Shown here piece after piece: positions 1 through 8,121 of a stretch of DNA of 42,580 nucleotides. The stretch's first letter is position 1. Every line of letters starts with the position of its first letter. The position numbers were made by a program, and so were the translations under genes. Under the pieces are notes generated by a model. The model did no database searches. It was not told the origin of the DNA and saw only the letters and a list, made by a program, of their open reading frames with translations. The DNA is from Candidatus Falkowbacteria bacterium RIFOXYA2_FULL_38_12 (GTDB lineage: Bacteria > Patescibacteriota > Patescibacteriia > XYB2-FULL-38-15), in assembly GCA_001778095.1 (NCBI GenBank), contig MFGA01000020.1, forward strand, positions 139,805-182,384, written 5' to 3'.

Positions 1-240
1 AATATTTTTTCGGAACAAGTTTTTGACGATACCACTTATAATGTGATTTCATTTTATTTTAAGAAAAAACAAAAAATATCCGAAAAAAATATTATAAATG
101 CGACAATTTACCCGGAAAATAAAAAAATTAAATTGACGTTGGAAAAAAAATGTGGCTGGCAATTTGGCGGAGAATTTATTTATAAGATAAAGAGTGTTAA
201 AAATGATTTATGTGTTTCATGCCGATTGATTTATAATTAA
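1..240 (+). CDS. 3' fragment of a probable DNA adenine methyltransferase
   Basis: The reading frame is already open at base 1, so the listed internal GTG start at 43 is not the true start; this is the last 79 codons of a gene entering from outside the window. The piece VFDDTTYNVISFYF followed by a basic, strand-rich tail resembles the region after the catalytic domain of Eco57I/TaqI-like N6-adenine methylases. That is family resemblance from memory; no catalytic NPPY motif is in view. A broken PD-(D/E)XK nuclease lies 0.9 kb downstream on the same strand, which supports a restriction-modification locus. It could also be another enzyme with a similar tail. Confidence 0.5.
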   Translation, partial: NIFSEQVFDDTTYNVISFYFKKKQKISEKNIINATIYPENKKIKLTLEKKCGWQFGGEFIYKIKSVKNDLCVSCRLIYN

Positions 241-254
241 AGAAATAAAAAATT

Positions 255-884
255 ATGAGCAAAATAACTGAAAAACAAATTTTGTATATTTTTGAGCACA
301 ATATTAAAGATGTTTGTAAAATAGGTATTGGAACTTTAGAGCGAGCAAAAAATGCACATAGATATTTCGAAAGTAATGAGAAATCAAAGAAAAATAAATT
401 AGCAATTTTTGATTTTGAAAGTACAACAGTTTTAGTTATTGAAAAAATATGCAAACAAGTACTGAAAAGAATAAATACTACTGAATTTTATCAAATTGAA
501 TTTTACAAAGCTTGTATATTATTTAAGTGTCTAGGTGGAAATTTAGACGATAAGAACTCCCAAAATATAGACAGAAGCAAAATTAGCGTTAAAATAACAT
601 CGTCGACAACAAAAAATGAAATTCCATTAACCACTCGCTTTGCTGAACAAACAATTTCGTTAATAGATAAGGCTAATGGTGAAAAAATAAATAAAATTAA
701 AAATTTATTAAACAATAATGGCAACAGAAATGTTTTATTAACTGAAAAAGAATTCGAGGAATTTAATAAACATGGAACAAGAACTGGCTGGAAAAAATAT
801 AAGGATTGGTATTACAGAACTGGTGTTGATGCCACATCTCTGTCTAATTTCATAAGAATAATGGAGCAAAATATGAATAATTAA
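255..884 (+). CDS. Unrecognised 209-aa protein, possibly GIY-YIG/T5orf172-like
   Basis: It starts 14 bases after the preceding methylase-like fragment and reads the same way, so the two probably form one transcript. The first 70 residues run ILYIFE...CKIGIG...ERAKNAHRYF, which faintly recalls the YI..KIG..R pattern of GIY-YIG-type domains (T5orf172 group). The rest is Lys/Asn-rich and helical, with an aromatic cluster (GWKKYKDWYYRTG) near the C-terminus. There is no signal peptide or membrane segment. The codons are strongly AT-biased like its neighbours. A nuclease or accessory role in the restriction locus is inference only, and the fold assignment is weak. Confidence 0.6.
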   Translation: MSKITEKQILYIFEHNIKDVCKIGIGTLERAKNAHRYFESNEKSKKNKLAIFDFESTTVLVIEKICKQVLKRINTTEFYQIEFYKACILFKCLGGNLDDKNSQNIDRSKISVKITSSTTKNEIPLTTRFAEQTISLIDKANGEKINKIKNLLNNNGNRNVLLTEKEFEEFNKHGTRTGWKKYKDWYYRTGVDATSLSNFIRIMEQNMNN

Positions 885-902
885 CATAAAAAATAAAAAA
901 AT

Positions 903-1115
903 ATGAATAAAGAAAATTTTATAAAATGTTATTATTGCAATAAAAATTCAAGGTTTAATTTACAAAAAATTTGGGTTAAATACAATATAGATAAAAAAGG
1001 AAATTATAATGAAGATAAAAATTTTGATACTTTTGATGTAGAAGAACCAATAAATGACGACAATCTTCACCTATGCAAAAGTTGTTTTGAAAATTGGTCA
1101 AATGGAAAAATTTGA
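903..1115 (+). CDS. Small putative zinc-ribbon protein (70 aa)
   Basis: A short protein with two Cys pairs, CYYC near the N-terminus and CKSC near the C-terminus, spaced as in a zinc ribbon. It has no membrane segment. It begins 18 bases after the previous gene. Its last 14 bases overlap the likely ATG (1102) of the downstream nuclease, a tight arrangement typical of translational coupling. I do not recognise a family. Small Cys-pair proteins beside restriction enzymes can be accessory or HNH-like, but no His/Asn catalytic pattern is visible, so no function is assigned. Confidence 0.6.
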   Translation: MNKENFIKCYYCNKNSRFNLQKIWVKYNIDKKGNYNEDKNFDTFDVEEPINDDNLHLCKSCFENWSNGKI

Positions 1116-1715
1116 AAATAATAAAAAAATAACCGAAAGATATTTTGCTAAAAGAGTTTTAAATGAAATAGCGCCAGAAGAATGGGTGCAGGCGATATTA
1201 GACACAAACTCATCTCGCAAAAAGGGTAAAAGCGGTGAAAATAAACTTATCTTTATTTTAAAAAAACAAGGATTTAAGGAAGTTTTTGATTGGATGATTT
1301 TTTAAAAACTAATTATTGCGTGGTAAAATTTTCTAAAAAATTCAACTTAAAAAATGTCCGCGAAAATTTGGATGTGAAAATTAATGCTAAAAAGCAAAAC
1401 AAAACTCTTGATTTGATAATTAAGGCGAATAATAAAATTTTGCTTTGCGAAGCCAAACATCTTAACACCGCCGGAGGTGGTCAAGATAAACAAATCTCAG
1501 AGTTGATTGAAATACTTAATCTAAACGAAAAAAATGGAGTTTCTTATATTTCATTTCTAGATGGAAAATATTCTAATATTTTATTGAGCGAAAATGGACA
1601 CGGCGACAAAATAACCACGCAGAGAAAAGAAATAAAAAAATTCCTCAATAATAATCCTAATAACTACTGGGTAAACACTGCTGGTTTTACACGCCTTATT
1701 TCTGATTTAAAATAA
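1102..1715 (+). pseudogene. Frameshifted PD-(D/E)XK restriction endonuclease
   Basis: Two ORFs (frame of 1102-1305, then 1290-1715) join into one nuclease of about 204 aa. The first supplies an acidic residue in GKSGENK; the second supplies LDLIIKANNKILLCEAKHL, a D...ExK core, followed by a Gly-rich AGGGQDKQ. The frame is lost at ATTTTTTAAAAAC (T run 1298-1303): one extra T would replace the TAA with a Leu codon and restore the whole protein. This can be a true null mutation, an assembly error in a homopolymer, or productive transcriptional slippage. ATG 1102 is preferred over 1054 because it leaves only a 14-bp overlap with the gene before. The family within type II enzymes is not resolved. 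Confidence 0.6.
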
Positions 1716-1725
1716 GGAGTTTTCT

Positions 1726-1754
1726 TTGAATTTAGATTATCCGCGTGTTATAAT
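1726..1754 (+). promoter_or_regulatory. Sigma70-type promoter upstream of htrA
   Basis: TTGAAT, exactly 17 bases, then TATAAT. It sits just after the nuclease and about 280 bases before the HtrA start, so a transcript from it would carry a long leader containing the palindromic element at 1876-1976. No other start site is obvious in this gap. Confidence 0.55.
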
Positions 1755-1875
1755 ATACTCATAATCAATTCTCTAAAAAATTGTTTAGTTTTGTGTTAAA
1801 ATTATAAAGAAATTTTAAAAACATTTTATTTTTTCTCATATTCTAGAATTATATTTCAAAACACTAAGCGATTTT

Positions 1876-1976
1876 CCCCTCTTAAGCTAAGAGGGAATTA
1901 AGGGGAGTTATGAATCTTTGTTTATAAATTCATCCCTCATAACCCCTCCTATCCTCCCCTTATCTTAAGGGGAGGA
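1876..1976. repeat. Long palindromic spacer element
   Basis: The left arm (CCCCTCTTAAGC..., AGAGGGAATTAAGGGG) and right arm (CCCCTCCTATCCTCCCCTTA, CTTAAGGGGAGG) are complementary around an AT core in which ATGAAT pairs with ATTCAT. It is non-coding and fills the 1716-2031 gap with the promoter. Its structure is of the REP/MITE type; no second copy is seen in this window. Confidence 0.6.
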
Positions 1977-2031
1977 GACGCAAGTCCGGTTTTGACATTT
2001 GATATCTAAGATTTGAGATCTTGCAAATATT

Positions 2032-3312
2032 ATGTTAGAAAAAAAAGACATCAAAAAAGTATTTGCGATTACAATAATAGTCGGGTTTTTGTTTGGAGGT
2101 TTTGCGGGCGGTTCGCTCGGAGTTTTGGGAGGGGTTTATGGGGAAAGTCATATAATTCCTTGGTTTCAAGATAGATTCTTGGGGGGTACTGAAAATGCCG
2201 AAAACGATCAGGCAAACGAAAATAAAACTCAAGCTGTAGTTGAAGACTCTGCGACGATTGAAGCGGTAAAAAAAGTTTCTCCATCAGTTGTTTCCATTAT
2301 AATTTCTAAAGATTTAAGCAAATTATACAATTCCACCGGCACCAATCCATTTTTTCCCGGTTTTGGTTTTCCCTTTGGATTTAGTTTTGGTTCGCCCGCC
2401 CCCACCACCCCAAGTGAAGGGGGTAAGCCGGGAGAGGGGAATAAGCAGGAAATCGGTGGCGGAACAGGATTTATCATTTCCGAGGACGGCTTGATTTTGA
2501 CTAACAAACATGTTGTTTCCGACAAAGAGGCGGAATATACGGTTCTTACCAACGATAATCAAAAATATGATGCTAAGGTAATTGCCACGGACCAATTCCT
2601 TGATATAGCCGTGATTAAAATTGAAGCAAAGGGATTGCCGACAGTGGAATTGGGCGATTCTGATACAATAGAGTTGGGTCAAACAGTTATTGCGATTGGA
2701 AATGCGCTGGGCGAATATAAAAATACTGTAACCAAAGGGGTGATTTCGGGAGTGGGAAGAAGGGTGGTGGCAAGCGATAAAAGCGGAGGATCGGAAGTCA
2801 TTGAGGAGGCCATTCAAACAGACGCGGCGATTAATCCGGGAAATTCCGGCGGACCGCTCGTCAATTTAGCCGGGCAAGTAATTGGAATAAATACGGCAGT
2901 AAGCGGAGAGGGGCAATTGATTGGCTTTACTATACCGATAAATGTTGCCAAGCAGGCGATAGAAAGTGTCAAAACTAATGGAAAAATCGTCAGGCCGTGG
3001 TTGGGAGTCAGATATATTCTTTTGGATGAGACTATTGCTAAAAATAACCATATTGAGGTAAGCTATGGAGCTTTGGTAGTAAGAGGCAAAGTAGATACGG
3101 ATTTAGCAATTATTCCGGGTTCGCCGGCAGATAAAGCGGGTTTGGTGGAGAATGATATAATTTTAGAAATTAACGGTCAGAAAATAGACGGGGAGCACCC
3201 GCTGGCGAATGAAATCGCCAAACACAAAATCGGCGAGGAGATAGAATTGAAAGTTTTAAGCAAAGGAAAAGAAAAAATGGTAAAGGTGAGTTTAGAGGAA
3301 TTTAAGGAATAA
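2032..3312 (+). CDS. htrA: HtrA/Deg-family serine protease with one PDZ domain
   Basis: An exported quality-control protease of 426 aa. Residues about 10-35 form a Gly-rich signal anchor, so the catalytic part faces outside the cytoplasmic membrane. A variable acidic linker with a Gly/Pro/Phe-rich stretch (about 100-140) precedes the trypsin-like domain. The triad is visible: His160 (LTNKHVV), Asp191 (FLDIAV) and Ser272 (NPGNSGGP). A single PDZ domain follows from about 325, with the carboxylate-binding region near GSPADKAGL. The length is normal for a one-PDZ DegQ/DegS-like member. No strong Shine-Dalgarno precedes ATG 2032. Known family members degrade misfolded envelope proteins, which fits a genome exporting many large Cys-rich proteins. 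Confidence 0.93.
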   Translation: MLEKKDIKKVFAITIIVGFLFGGFAGGSLGVLGGVYGESHIIPWFQDRFLGGTENAENDQANENKTQAVVEDSATIEAVKKVSPSVVSIIISKDLSKLYNSTGTNPFFPGFGFPFGFSFGSPAPTTPSEGGKPGEGNKQEIGGGTGFIISEDGLILTNKHVVSDKEAEYTVLTNDNQKYDAKVIATDQFLDIAVIKIEAKGLPTVELGDSDTIELGQTVIAIGNALGEYKNTVTKGVISGVGRRVVASDKSGGSEVIEEAIQTDAAINPGNSGGPLVNLAGQVIGINTAVSGEGQLIGFTIPINVAKQAIESVKTNGKIVRPWLGVRYILLDETIAKNNHIEVSYGALVVRGKVDTDLAIIPGSPADKAGLVENDIILEINGQKIDGEHPLANEIAKHKIGEEIELKVLSKGKEKMVKVSLEEFKE

Positions 3313-3348
3313 TTTAACGACATTTGATGTTATTTGTTTTTGTTTTTT

Positions 3349-3415
3349 GTCATCCCCGCGAAGGCGGGGATCCACTCTTCTAAAAAAGTAGATTCCCGCC
3401 TGCGCGGGAATGACA
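3349..3415. repeat. REP-like palindrome, family A copy 1
   Basis: TGTCATCCCCGCGAAGGCGG...GGATCCACT, a short centre, then AGTAGATTCCCGCC...CGGGAATGACA. The ends are inverted (TGTCA/TGACA) and each half forms its own GC hairpin. Further copies are at 7044-7135 and 40585-40656. It lies between htrA and prfB and could also act as a transcription barrier. Confidence 0.8.
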
Positions 3416-3425
3416 ATTAGTTTTT

Positions 3426-4527
3426 ATGAAAGAAATCACCCAACAATTAAAAAATTTAATAGAGAAAATCTCTGTCGCCTGGAGGTTACTTTGACCTTCC
3501 AAAAGATAAGCTAACGATCATTGCCCTTGAAGAAAAAATGAACGAGCCGAATTTTTGGAAAGATACAAACGAGGCAAAAAAAATCACCCAAGAATTAAAA
3601 GCGTTGAAAGACAGATTTTTAGCTTGGGAAAATTTAAAAAAAGAAGCGGAAGAAATTTTTGAATTGTCCGAGGTTGCCGATGAGGAGAAAATGATTGATG
3701 AGATAAAAATTAAAGCAGAAGAGCTTGAAAAAATATATAAAAAATTAGAGTTTCAGATTTTCTTTGATAAAGAATATGATAGTAAAAATGCGATTTTGAG
3801 TATCCATGCCGGAACGGGTGGAACTGATGCCGAGGATTGGACGGAAATGCTTTTGCGAATGTATTTAAGATTTTCCGAAAAGAAAGGATGGAAAGCTAAA
3901 ATTATTGACGAGAATCGCGGAGGAGAGGCGGGGATTAAAAATGTTACTTTGGAAATAAGTGGTCAAATGGTTTATGGATGGTTAAAAAGCGAATCGGGCG
4001 TTCATAGACTGGTACGCATTTCTCCGTTTGATGCGGAAAAGATGCGTCACACTTCATTCGCTCTTGTGGAAGTTTTGCCAGAGCTTGATGATGTTTCGGA
4101 AATTGAAATTGATCCGAAGGATTTACGCATAGATACTTTTTTATCAAGCGGACACGGCGGACAATCTGTCCAGACAACATATTCGGCAGTAAGATTGGTC
4201 CATTTGCCAACAGGAATTACAGTAAGCTGTCAAAATGAGCGATCGCAAACGCAAAATAGGGAAATAGCTTTGAAGATTTTGAAAACAAAGTTATTACGAT
4301 TGCAGGAAGAAACAAAAGAGAAAGAAATTGGAAAAATGAAAGCCGGGGTTATGGCTGCTTGGGGGAATCAGATTAGATCTTATGTTCTTCAGCCATATAA
4401 AATGGTAAAAGACCATAGGACAAAATACGAAACGGCTGATACAGACGCAGTTTTAGATGGGGAGCTGGAGTTGTTCGCCGAAGAGTATCTTAGACAAATC
4501 ACTAAGCGAATAGAAAGCAAATCATAA
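3426..4527 (+). CDS. prfB: Peptide chain release factor 2 with programmed +1 frameshift
   Basis: RF2 terminates translation at UGA and UAA. The coding sequence is join(3426..3491, 3493..4527): ATG 3426 is followed by 22 codons, ending ...AGG TTA CTT, then an in-frame TGA at 3492, and reading resumes at GAC after skipping one T. The ORF track misses the first 22 residues and shows only an internal start at 3538. The joined product is 366 aa, close to the 365 aa of E. coli RF2. The codon-recognition tripeptide SPF is at about 199-201 and the GGQ peptidyl-hydrolysis motif at about 244-246 (SSGHGGQS). Regulation is autogenous: low RF2 favours the frameshift. The GxxExxY gene follows after 6 bases and may be cotranscribed. 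Confidence 0.95.
3480..3495 (+). promoter_or_regulatory. RF2 autoregulatory frameshift site
   Basis: The string TGGAGGTTACTTTGAC contains an internal Shine-Dalgarno (GGAGG), a 3-base spacer, the slippery CTT codon and a UGAC poor-termination context. This is the arrangement known from bacterial prfB genes. It directly explains why codons 1-22 and 23-366 are in different frames. Confidence 0.93.
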
Positions 4528-4533
4528 GCGAAT

Positions 4534-4917
4534 ATGCGGGAGGAAATTGTTTACCCCGAACTTAGCTATAAATTAGTTGGAACCGCTTTTAAGGTTTATA
4601 ATTCTTTAGGATTTGGATGCCGAGAATTATACATGCAAAGAGCTTATGCTAAAGAATTATCTACGGAAGGAATTATTTTTATACGCGAGAAAGAGATTAA
4701 ATTGATATATGACGGTCAAGAAATAGGAAAATATAGATTAGATTTTATTGTTGATAATAAAGTAATAGTTGAGTTAAAAGTTGTGCCCATTGTAAAAAAC
4801 ATTCACATACGACAAGTGCTTGAATATTTAAACGCTACCAAATTTAAGTTAGCAATTTTAATTTATTTTACTTCTAATGGCGTAGTTTATAAACGCGTGG
4901 TTAATCCCAACATTTAA
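4534..4917 (+). CDS. GxxExxY-family protein (PDDEXK-like)
   Basis: A 127-aa protein of the GxxExxY family, which is predicted to have a PD-(D/E)XK nuclease-like fold; its cellular role is not established. The signature region is LGFGCRELYMQRAYAKEL (canonical GxxExxY, here GCRELY). The putative active site is RLDFIVDNKVIVELKVV (D...E-x-K). The C-terminal VLEYLNATKFKLAILIYF segment is also typical. It is squeezed 6 bases after prfB and 30 bases before the epimerase, and is flanked by AATCATAAGC / GCTTATGATT, a 10-bp inverted repeat that could mark insertion of the gene as a cassette. Codon use resembles the host. Confidence 0.85.
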   Translation: MREEIVYPELSYKLVGTAFKVYNSLGFGCRELYMQRAYAKELSTEGIIFIREKEIKLIYDGQEIGKYRLDFIVDNKVIVELKVVPIVKNIHIRQVLEYLNATKFKLAILIYFTSNGVVYKRVVNPNI

Positions 4918-4947
4918 CATTCGTTTATTATTCGCTTTAATTAGCTT

Positions 4948-5871
4948 ATGATTCGCGTATTAGTGACTGGCGGAGCGGGGTTTATCGGCTCCAATATCGT
5001 TGACGCTTTAATAGAAGATGGAAATAGCGTTGTTGTGGTTGATAATTTATCTACCGGTAAAAAAGAAAATCTAAATCCCAAGGCGAAGTTTTATCAAGTT
5101 GATATTAGAGACAAGGGGATTGAGGATATTTTTAAAAAAGAAAAGCCGGATTATGTTTGTCATCAAGCGGCACATCTTGATGTTCGCGAATCTGTCCGAA
5201 AGCCTATTTGGGACGCGGAAAATAACATCATCGGTTCGCTAAATATTTTAGAAAATTGTGTAAAATATAAAGTTAAAAAAATTGTTGTTGCTTCAACCGG
5301 CGGGGCGATATACGGCGACGCGAAAATTATCCCCACGCCTGAAAACTATTTAGCCGCTCCGATTTCTCCCTATGGCGTTTCAAAGCTTTCTATTGAGCAT
5401 TATCTTCATTATTATTCCAAAGTTTTTAATCTGCCCTATGTTGCTCTTCGCTACGCCAATGTTTACGGCCCACGTCAAGACTCAAAAGGGGAGGCGGGAG
5501 TGATCGCTATTTTTACGGGAAAATTATTAAAGGGAGAAGAACCGTTGATTTTTGGCAAAGGCAGGCAGACAAGAGATTATGTTTTTGTCGGCGATGTTGC
5601 CCGAGCTAATGTTTTAGCTTTAAAAAATAAAAAAGTTGGTTCGTATAACGTCGGGACTGGAGTTGAGACGAGTGTTAACCAAATATTTAGAAATTTGGTT
5701 AAATTAACTGGAGCTAGTGTAAAAGAAAAGCATATTGATGCCGTTTTGGGAGAGCAGAAGAGGAGTTGTCTTGATGCTTCAAAAATCAAGAAAGATTTTG
5801 GGTGGAAGGTTGGGGTTAATTTTAGTGAGGGATTGAAAAAGACGGTGGAGTGGTTTAAAAATAACAAATAA
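4948..5871 (+). CDS. NAD-dependent sugar epimerase/dehydratase (GalE-like)
   Basis: An extended short-chain dehydrogenase of 307 aa that likely interconverts nucleotide sugars for surface glycans. It shows the N-terminal Rossmann signature TGGAGFIGSN, the NAD-ribose-binding Asp in VVVDNLSTG, the active-site region STGGAIYGD, and the catalytic YGVSK (Tyr142/Lys146). RYANVYGPRQ and RDYVFVGDVA are typical of the UDP-glucose 4-epimerase branch. The exact substrate cannot be read from sequence: UDP-Glc, UDP-GlcNAc or GDP-sugar epimerases are all possible. The stop codon is 3 bases before the first possible start of the transporter, so the two are likely cotranscribed. Confidence 0.88.
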   Translation: MIRVLVTGGAGFIGSNIVDALIEDGNSVVVVDNLSTGKKENLNPKAKFYQVDIRDKGIEDIFKKEKPDYVCHQAAHLDVRESVRKPIWDAENNIIGSLNILENCVKYKVKKIVVASTGGAIYGDAKIIPTPENYLAAPISPYGVSKLSIEHYLHYYSKVFNLPYVALRYANVYGPRQDSKGEAGVIAIFTGKLLKGEEPLIFGKGRQTRDYVFVGDVARANVLALKNKKVGSYNVGTGVETSVNQIFRNLVKLTGASVKEKHIDAVLGEQKRSCLDASKIKKDFGWKVGVNFSEGLKKTVEWFKNNK

Positions 5872-5874
5872 AAT

Positions 5875-7038
5875 TTGCAAGGAGTGTTTTTAAAAAATTT
5901 TTTTCATAAATATTTTGCCGGCAAAATGTCGCGTGAAGTTAAAGAGTTGTTTTTGTCCACGGCCATTTTGGATTTTGCGGTTTCGGCTGTCAGTATTTTT
6001 GAGCCGATTTATCTTTACACTATCGGTTTTTCCGTGGAAAAAATAATTCTTTTTTATATCGCCGTCTATGCGATATATTTTTTTCTCGCGCCTTTGGGCG
6101 GGAAGTTGGCAAGGAGCTATGGCTATGAGCATAGTATTATTTACAGCTCTCCATTTCTCATAATTTTTTATTTGTCTCTCTTTGCTATCCCTTATCATCC
6201 ATTTTTTATTGCCAGCGCGATCATTTCTTTTTCTTTGCAAAAAATGCTTTATTGGCCGGGCTATCACGCCGATTTTGCTCGGTTTGGGAAAGGGAAGGAA
6301 CGGGGGAAGGAAATTTCTAACATGGTGGTTGCAAGTTCTATTGTTTGGATTATCGGGCCTTTTTTGGGAGGAATATTTTTGACGATTTTCGGCTTTAAAC
6401 CACTATTTATAATAGTATCTTTTTTAATTTTAATTTCCAATATTCCTCTTTTAACTACGCCGGAAAAGTTTGTTCCTGTTTATTTTTCATACAAGGAAGC
6501 AATGAAGAAGATTTTCATCAAGGAAAATTGGAGAAAACTTTTTGCTTATTTGGGTTTTGGAGAAGAGCACATAGCTCTTGTTTTGTGGCCATTGTTTATT
6601 TTTTTAGTTATTGGAGAATATGACAAGATCGGACTCCTTGTTTCAACTTCAATATTTTTAGCCACTTTATTGACATTATACTTCGGTTGGCTCGCTGACA
6701 GGGCGCCAAAAAGGAAAATGTTAAAAGTGGGAGTCGGTTTTACTTTATTGAGTTGGATTTTAAAATCCCTTGCTTTTTCCGCTTTGGGAGTTTTTGTGGC
6801 CGATTTTCTATACAGAGTAACCAAAAGAGTGATATATATTCCTTTTACAAGCATTACTTATGAAGAAGCAAAGGATAAAAGCGTAATGCAGGAAATTATT
6901 TTTTTCCAAATGGCTTTGTCTCTGGGGAAAGTTCTTGTGAGTATACTGGCTCTTATTTTGCTTTTCTTCTTCCCGGGAAACTGGGCGATGATTTTTATTT
7001 TGGGAGCAATCATGTCTTTGTTGTATTGTTTAATGTAA
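5875..7038 (+). CDS. Major facilitator superfamily transporter
   Basis: A polytopic membrane protein of up to 387 aa with about 11-12 hydrophobic helices. The first starts near FLSTAILDFAVSAVSIFEPIY; a loop of the MFS type (GGKLARSYGYEH, equivalent to motif A) follows helix 2, and a second motif-A-like loop (GWLADRAPKRKML) starts the second half. The substrate cannot be read. The start is ambiguous: TTG 5875 or GTG 5884 lie directly after the epimerase stop, while ATG 5926 (MSREVKELF) begins just before helix 1 and would be the better start if the upstream FFHKYFAGK piece is not translated. Cotranscription with the epimerase suggests export or uptake of a sugar-related compound, which is inference. 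Confidence 0.82.
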   Translation: MQGVFLKNFFHKYFAGKMSREVKELFLSTAILDFAVSAVSIFEPIYLYTIGFSVEKIILFYIAVYAIYFFLAPLGGKLARSYGYEHSIIYSSPFLIIFYLSLFAIPYHPFFIASAIISFSLQKMLYWPGYHADFARFGKGKERGKEISNMVVASSIVWIIGPFLGGIFLTIFGFKPLFIIVSFLILISNIPLLTTPEKFVPVYFSYKEAMKKIFIKENWRKLFAYLGFGEEHIALVLWPLFIFLVIGEYDKIGLLVSTSIFLATLLTLYFGWLADRAPKRKMLKVGVGFTLLSWILKSLAFSALGVFVADFLYRVTKRVIYIPFTSITYEEAKDKSVMQEIIFFQMALSLGKVLVSILALILLFFFPGNWAMIFILGAIMSLLYCLM

Positions 7039-7043
7039 TTTCC

Positions 7044-7135
7044 TGTCATTCCCGCCCGCTTCGCCATAGCTTCAGCGAGGCGGGAATCTACTTTTGTAAA
7101 ATTGAGAGTGGATCCCCGCCTTCGCGGGGATGACA
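7044..7135. repeat. REP-like palindrome, family A copy 2
   Basis: Same design as 3349-3415 but in the opposite orientation (TGTCATTCCCGCC...GGCGGGAATCTACT, then AGTGGATCCCCGCC...GGGGATGACA). It carries an additional insert, GCTTCGCCATAGCTTCAGCG, in the loop of the first hairpin. It lies between the transporter and rsmA. Confidence 0.8.
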
Positions 7136-7157
7136 AAAGACTATTATAAAATATATT

Positions 7158-8030
7158 ATGGATTTAACCTCGTCCGAAACAATTAAAGAGTTTCTTCGAA
7201 AAAATAATATTAGTCCAAGCCGAGATCGAGGACAAAATTTTTTGATTGATAAAAATGTTTTAGAAAAAATAGTTGAGACCGCTGACCTCAAAAAAAACGA
7301 TATTGTTTTGGAAATCGGCGCCGGCTTTGGCACTTTGACGGAGAGATTAGTTCAAAAAGCGGGGAAAGTTATCACAGTTGAGTCGGATAGAGGGATATTG
7401 CCGATCCTAAGGAGAAATTTAGAAAATTATAAAAACGTAGAAATTATTGAAAAAGATGTTTTGCAGATTCCCAGTAATTTGTTACCAGTTATCAGTTATT
7501 CATATAAAATCGTCGCTAACTTACCCTACCAAATAACATCAATAGTTTTGCGAAAATTTTTAGAAAGTGAACCTCGACCCAGCGAAATGGTAGTTATGGT
7601 ACAAAAAGAAGTAGCCGAGAGGATCTGCGCTCTTCCCCTCCTTTGCAATGCTACGGCGAGACGAGCGGGCGAGATGAGTATTCTTGCTATTTCCGTTCAA
7701 TTCTTCGGGGAGCCGGAAATAATTGAGATAGTACCCCGAAGCTCTTTTTATCCCGCTCCGGAAGTTGATTCGGCTATTTTAAAAATTTCAAATATCAAAA
7801 AACAAACAGAAAAAAATATTAAAAAAATAGCTCCAAAAGATTTTTTTAGAGTAGTAAAAGTTGGGTTTTCCGCGCGACGAAAACAGCTACATAATAATTT
7901 GACAAATGGGTTGCACCTAAAGAGCGAAGAAGTAAAAAATATTTTACTGGATTTAGGTTTGGATATTCAAGTCCGAGCGCAGGATTTGAGCGTGGACGAT
8001 TGGATAAATTTAGGGAATAAATTAAAATAA
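7158..8030 (+). CDS. rsmA: 16S rRNA dimethyladenosine transferase RsmA (KsgA)
   Basis: It N6,N6-dimethylates the two adjacent adenines of the 3'-terminal 16S hairpin (E. coli A1518/A1519) using SAM, a late small-subunit assembly step. The 290-aa length is normal. Visible motifs are QNFLID at the N-terminus, the SAM-binding LEIGAGFGTLT, the acidic VESDRG, the catalytic NLPY at about 121-124, and the C-terminal GFSARRKQLHNNL. Odd feature: between VAERICA and EMSILAISVQFF, where relatives usually have a short Pro-Gly turn, there is an extra LPLLCNATARRAG encoded by GC-rich, repeat-like DNA. This looks like an in-frame insertion of a palindromic-repeat fragment into a loop. Confidence 0.94.
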   Translation: MDLTSSETIKEFLRKNNISPSRDRGQNFLIDKNVLEKIVETADLKKNDIVLEIGAGFGTLTERLVQKAGKVITVESDRGILPILRRNLENYKNVEIIEKDVLQIPSNLLPVISYSYKIVANLPYQITSIVLRKFLESEPRPSEMVVMVQKEVAERICALPLLCNATARRAGEMSILAISVQFFGEPEIIEIVPRSSFYPAPEVDSAILKISNIKKQTEKNIKKIAPKDFFRVVKVGFSARRKQLHNNLTNGLHLKSEEVKNILLDLGLDIQVRAQDLSVDDWINLGNKLK

Positions 8031-8037
8031 TTATAAT

Positions 8038-8084
8038 TTATCCACAGCCATAAAGTTGCTACAAGTATTTTGCGGTGGTATATT
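8038..8084 (+). promoter_or_regulatory. DnaA-box/promoter module, copy 1
   Basis: TTATCCACA (8038-8046), a 9-base gap, -35 TTGCTA (8056-8061), a 17-base spacer, -10 TATATT (8079-8084). About 100 bases of this region, down to the ATG at 8122, are nearly repeated at 10198. The TTG that the ORF track uses as start (8056) is the -35 box itself, so translation must start later. Confidence 0.75.
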
Positions 8085-8121
8085 AAGAAAAGGAAAGATA
8101 AAAATATTGGGGGATATTTTT

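Noticed and set aside
2229-2817. Minus-strand ORFs of 107 and 164 aa opposite htrA
   Set aside because: They are shadows of a gene with a complete catalytic triad on the plus strand.
8056-8121. N-terminal extension MLQVFCGGILRKGK... of the 8122 gene
   Set aside because: The TTG start is the -35 box of a duplicated promoter, and a better ATG with ribosome site lies at 8122.
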